A stretch of DNA of 64,000 nucleotides from Mesorhizobium loti (GTDB taxonomy: Bacteria; Pseudomonadota; Alphaproteobacteria; Rhizobiales; Rhizobiaceae), in contig NZ_CP033334.1 in assembly GCF_013170705.1 (NCBI RefSeq), positions 3,077,501 to 3,141,500 on the forward strand. Reading direction: 5' to 3'. A program made the position numbers and the translations under genes. The notes below the pieces were generated by a model. It searched no databases, had not been told where the DNA came from, and worked only from the letters and a program-made list of their open reading frames with translations. The number at the start of each line of letters is the position of its first letter. Within the stretch, counting starts at the first letter, position 1. Below, one piece after another: positions 61,773 through 64,000 of this stretch.

Positions 61773-62618
61773 TCAAACCCCGCCTGTTTCGAGCGTCGTG
61801 CCCGTCCGCTTGAGGCGGCCGGCAAGGAGGCTGAGCTCGGCATAGGCCTTGCCGGCGTCCGGATGCCAAGAGCGCACCGCCGCCTCCTGTTGCGCGACGA
61901 TCGCGAGATCGCCGCGCGCCGCCGGCCCGGTCAGCGCCGCGGCCGGCCCCAGCCTTCCGACATTCTCGGCCGTGGCGGCAAGCAGGCGCGCGTTCAGTTG
62001 CCCGATGATTTCCTCTGGAACGCCGGCGCGCGCCCAGGCTTCCCGCGCCACCGCCTGCAGCACCACGGTGAAATTGTTCGAGAACACGGCGGCCGCGTGG
62101 TAGATCGCCTTGTGTTGCGAGCTGAGCGGAAACGGCTGGCCGCCAATGTCGCGTATCAGCGCATCGACAACCGTAACAGCCTCGGTATCGCCTTCGACGC
62201 CGCAAAGTGTCCCTTCGAACTGTCCGACAGCCCTTGCCGGATCGGCGAATGTCAGCACGGGATGGACGCTAGCCAGATGCCAGCCGAGGGCACGCAAGGG
62301 CTGCATCTCGGCCGCCGGCAGGAAGCCGCTGCAATGCACGGCGATGGAGGGCCGGTCCGGGGCCAGTTCCGCAAGCCGGGCCGCCACGTCCGCGATCCGC
62401 GTGTCCGACACGGTGAGCAACCAGAGATCGGCCGGTCGCATGTCGGCAAGCGCGGAAACGGCGGTTCCCGCGCCGATGAATTGAACCGCCCGGGAGGCAG
62501 CCTCCACGTCGCGGCCTGCAATGTCCTGAACCTCGTGCCCGCCGGCCAGGACGATCCGGCGCATGAGGGTCTGGCCCACCTTGCCGGGCCCAATCAGATT
62601 GATCTTGAGCTTCGTCAT
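61773..62618 (-). CDS. Rossmann-fold oxidoreductase with DUF2520 domain
   Basis: 281 residues from ATG 62618 (MTKLKINLIGPGKVGQTLMR), with GAGG 5 nt upstream; ATG 62636 is possible. The NAD(P)-binding Rossmann domain covers about 1-130 with GPGKVGQ and LWLLTVSDTRIADVA. A helical DUF2520-like C-terminus follows (HKAIYHAAAVFSNNFTVVLQ). Related to F420- or NADP-dependent beta-hydroxyacid and ketopantoate-type reductases by architecture. Sits between a 2-hydroxyacid dehydrogenase and an isopropylmalate-dehydrogenase-like gene. Function unknown. Confidence 0.85.
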   Translation of the reverse strand: MTKLKINLIGPGKVGQTLMRRIVLAGGHEVQDIAGRDVEAASRAVQFIGAGTAVSALADMRPADLWLLTVSDTRIADVAARLAELAPDRPSIAVHCSGFLPAAEMQPLRALGWHLASVHPVLTFADPARAVGQFEGTLCGVEGDTEAVTVVDALIRDIGGQPFPLSSQHKAIYHAAAVFSNNFTVVLQAVAREAWARAGVPEEIIGQLNARLLAATAENVGRLGPAAALTGPAARGDLAIVAQQEAAVRSWHPDAGKAYAELSLLAGRLKRTGTTLETGGV

Positions 62619-62711
62619 TTCAGCCTCATTCGACATTGGCCGAAGGCTATAGGATCGGCTTTGGCAAAGCAGGCGCAAACTTGTCCCGGCCAGCGGCTCT
62701 GGCGTGAGACC

Positions 62712-63809
62712 TCACGCCGCGGCCGCGAGCCGGTCGCAGACTGAATGGGTTATCTGGCGGGTGGACGCGCTGCCTTTCAGGTCGGCGCTGAGCAGGCCGC
62801 CGGCAAGGCAGGCTTCCGTCACGCTTCGGATGCGCCCGGCTGCCTGGTTGAGCTTCGCGTCGCCATGCTTGTGGCCGAGCCAGTCGAGCATGGAGGCGGC
62901 CGACAGGATGGTGCCATAGGGATTGGCGATGCCCTTGCCGGCAATGTCGGGCGCCGAGCCGTGCGCTGCCTGGAAGAAGCCGTTGGCGTCGCCGATCTCG
63001 GCCGAGGGCGCCATGCCCATGCCGCCGACGGTGGCGGCGGCAAGGTCGGACAGGATGTCGCCGAACATGTTCTCGCTGACGATGACATTGAAGTGGCCTG
63101 GCTTCAGCACGAGGTGCATGGCCATGGCGTCGACCAGCGCATATTCGGTCGCGATGTCGGGATAGTCCTTGGCCACCTCGTCGAAGACCGAGCGGAAAAA
63201 GGCATAGCTGCGCAGCACGTTGGCCTTGTCGCAGCAAGTCACCCGGCGCACGCCGTCGCGTGGCGCGCCGTCCGACTGGCGTGCCAGTTCGAAGGCCTTG
63301 CGGACGATACGTTCGATGCCGGTGCGGGTCTGCACCAGCGTATCGACCGCGACCTCGCCGCGCAGCCGCGCGCCCGAGCCGCGCGCGGCGTAGAGCCCTT
63401 CGCTGTTCTCGCGCAGGATGATGTAGTCGATGTCGCCGGCCTTGACGCCGCGCAAGGGACTCTCAACACCCTCGAAGAGCCTGATGGGGCGGATGTTGGC
63501 GTAGAGGTCGAGTTCGAAGCGCAGCTTGAGCGTGAAATCCAGCCCCGCTTCGGTGCCGTCGGGATGGACGACGCCGGGCAGGCCGCCCGCGCCATGCAGG
63601 ATGGCGTCCGCCGCCCGGCAGGCCAGGAAGGTCGGTTCGGGAAAGCTCTGGCCGGTCTTCAGGAAATGCTCGGCGCCGGCCGGATATTCGCTGAAGCGCA
63701 GCGGGCTGTCGGGCCCGAGCGCGGCCTTCACCACCTCGATCGTGGCGGCGCAGACTTCCGGGCCGATGCCGTCGCCATGCACCACGGCGATCTCGTAGAT
63801 ATCCTTCAT
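62712..63809 (-). CDS. Isocitrate/isopropylmalate/tartrate dehydrogenase family protein
   Basis: 365 residues from ATG 63809, with GAGG 8 nt upstream; a TTG at 63815 is an alternative. Decarboxylating beta-hydroxyacid dehydrogenase: VVHGDGIGPEV binds NAD, IILRENSEGLYAARGSG binds the malate-type substrate. EYALVDAMAMHLVLKPGHFN and NMFGDILSDLAAATVGG carry metal ligands, and AAHGSAPDIAGKGIANP binds adenine. LeuB for leucine synthesis normally lies with leuCD, which is not seen, so a catabolic malate/tartrate-type substrate is likelier. Confidence 0.9.
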   Translation of the reverse strand: MKDIYEIAVVHGDGIGPEVCAATIEVVKAALGPDSPLRFSEYPAGAEHFLKTGQSFPEPTFLACRAADAILHGAGGLPGVVHPDGTEAGLDFTLKLRFELDLYANIRPIRLFEGVESPLRGVKAGDIDYIILRENSEGLYAARGSGARLRGEVAVDTLVQTRTGIERIVRKAFELARQSDGAPRDGVRRVTCCDKANVLRSYAFFRSVFDEVAKDYPDIATEYALVDAMAMHLVLKPGHFNVIVSENMFGDILSDLAAATVGGMGMAPSAEIGDANGFFQAAHGSAPDIAGKGIANPYGTILSAASMLDWLGHKHGDAKLNQAAGRIRSVTEACLAGGLLSADLKGSASTRQITHSVCDRLAAAA

Positions 63810-63836
63810 CGCCAAAACCTCACGGACAACAGTTTC

Positions 63837-64000
63837 TCAGATGCACTTGCCGCCATCGACGTTGAGGTCGACGCCGGTGATCATGCTGGCCTCGTCCGAG
63901 CACAGGAAGGCGGCGGCATTGCCCATGTCCTGGGGCGTCGACAGCCGGCCGATCGGGATGGTGGCGACGACGCGGGCGCGATTCTCCTCGCCGGAGCCGA
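63837..64000 (-). CDS. SDR family oxidoreductase (partial, N-terminus outside window)
   Basis: The last 53 codons of a gene read from the right edge: [19 protein letters not shown], then [21 protein letters not shown] and stop TGA at 63837-63839. This is the standard end of classical SDRs (substrate loop, then the GxxLxVDGG motif). It lies 27 bp upstream of the dehydrogenase gene in the same direction, so it probably heads or continues that operon. Confidence 0.82.
   Translation of the reverse strand, partial: GSGEENRARVVATIPIGRLSTPQDMGNAAAFLCSDEASMITGVDLNVDGGKCI

Overview
The window reads as part of an alphaproteobacterial genome, most likely a soil or plant-associated member of the Hyphomicrobiales close to Mesorhizobium. 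This is inferred from the high GC content, dense ATGA/TGATG-coupled operons, many ABC uptake systems, a soxBDAG operon and Mesorhizobium-like palindromic intergenic repeats. No rRNA, tRNA, transposase, integrase or CRISPR array was seen. It is a run of catabolic cassettes, almost every one carrying its own regulator.

Layout. (1) 1-10231: a D-amino-acid/peptide cassette with a PLP D-threonine-aldolase/D-serine-deaminase-like enzyme (cut by the left edge), an M81 (MlrC-like) metallopeptidase, a five-gene peptide ABC importer, an XRE-cupin regulator, a fragment of an FAD oxidoreductase and a D-cysteine desulfhydrase-like enzyme. A shared AT-rich motif lies in three of its promoters. (2) 10273-22119: a minus-strand operon with a CUT1 sugar importer (binding protein, two permeases, two ATPases), a 67-residue membrane protein, DhaK- and DhaL-like kinase subunits, an LsrF thiolase, an SDR and an unidentified small gene. 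Divergent to it are a DeoR regulator and a second DhnA-type aldolase. (3) 22197-28628: a LysR regulator and five tightly coupled genes (CoA-transferase, MmgE/PrpD, acyl-CoA dehydrogenase, MaoC/HTD2-type hydratase, CitE-type lyase) that look like a branched-dicarboxylate pathway. Two gene tails follow. (4) 29180-35269: a LysR regulator divergent from soxBDAG. (5) 35360-36574: a class I/II aminotransferase. (6) 36795-48829: a CocE/NonD hydrolase, a second peptide-type ABC importer, a BetI-like TetR regulator, an MttB-family methyltransferase and a trimethylamine-dehydrogenase-like flavoprotein. The two outer genes each have a perfect 18+18 nt palindrome directly in front of the start codon. (7) 48935-60537: a regulon around a cytoplasmic regulator built from an N-terminal winged helix and an ABC solute-binding-protein domain. 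It covers a YciI-like protein, maleylacetate reductase, hydroxyquinol 1,2-dioxygenase, and a CUT2 importer with two SDRs and a TIM-barrel isomerase. All three promoters carry the same palindrome, GTCCA-N3-TGGAC. (8) 60632-64000: a minus-strand run of an FMN 2-hydroxyacid dehydrogenase, a DUF2520 Rossmann protein, an isopropylmalate/tartrate-dehydrogenase-like enzyme and an SDR cut by the right edge.

How it works together. Each cassette pairs an importer with hydrolases, lyases or oxidoreductases and a local regulator, a typical scavenging arrangement. The most unusual items are the two matched palindromes of block 6 and the HTH/solute-binding fusion regulator of block 7 with its three-site regulon. 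Block 7 joins a sugar-type importer and isomerase to the lower hydroxyquinol pathway, and no ring hydroxylase is present.
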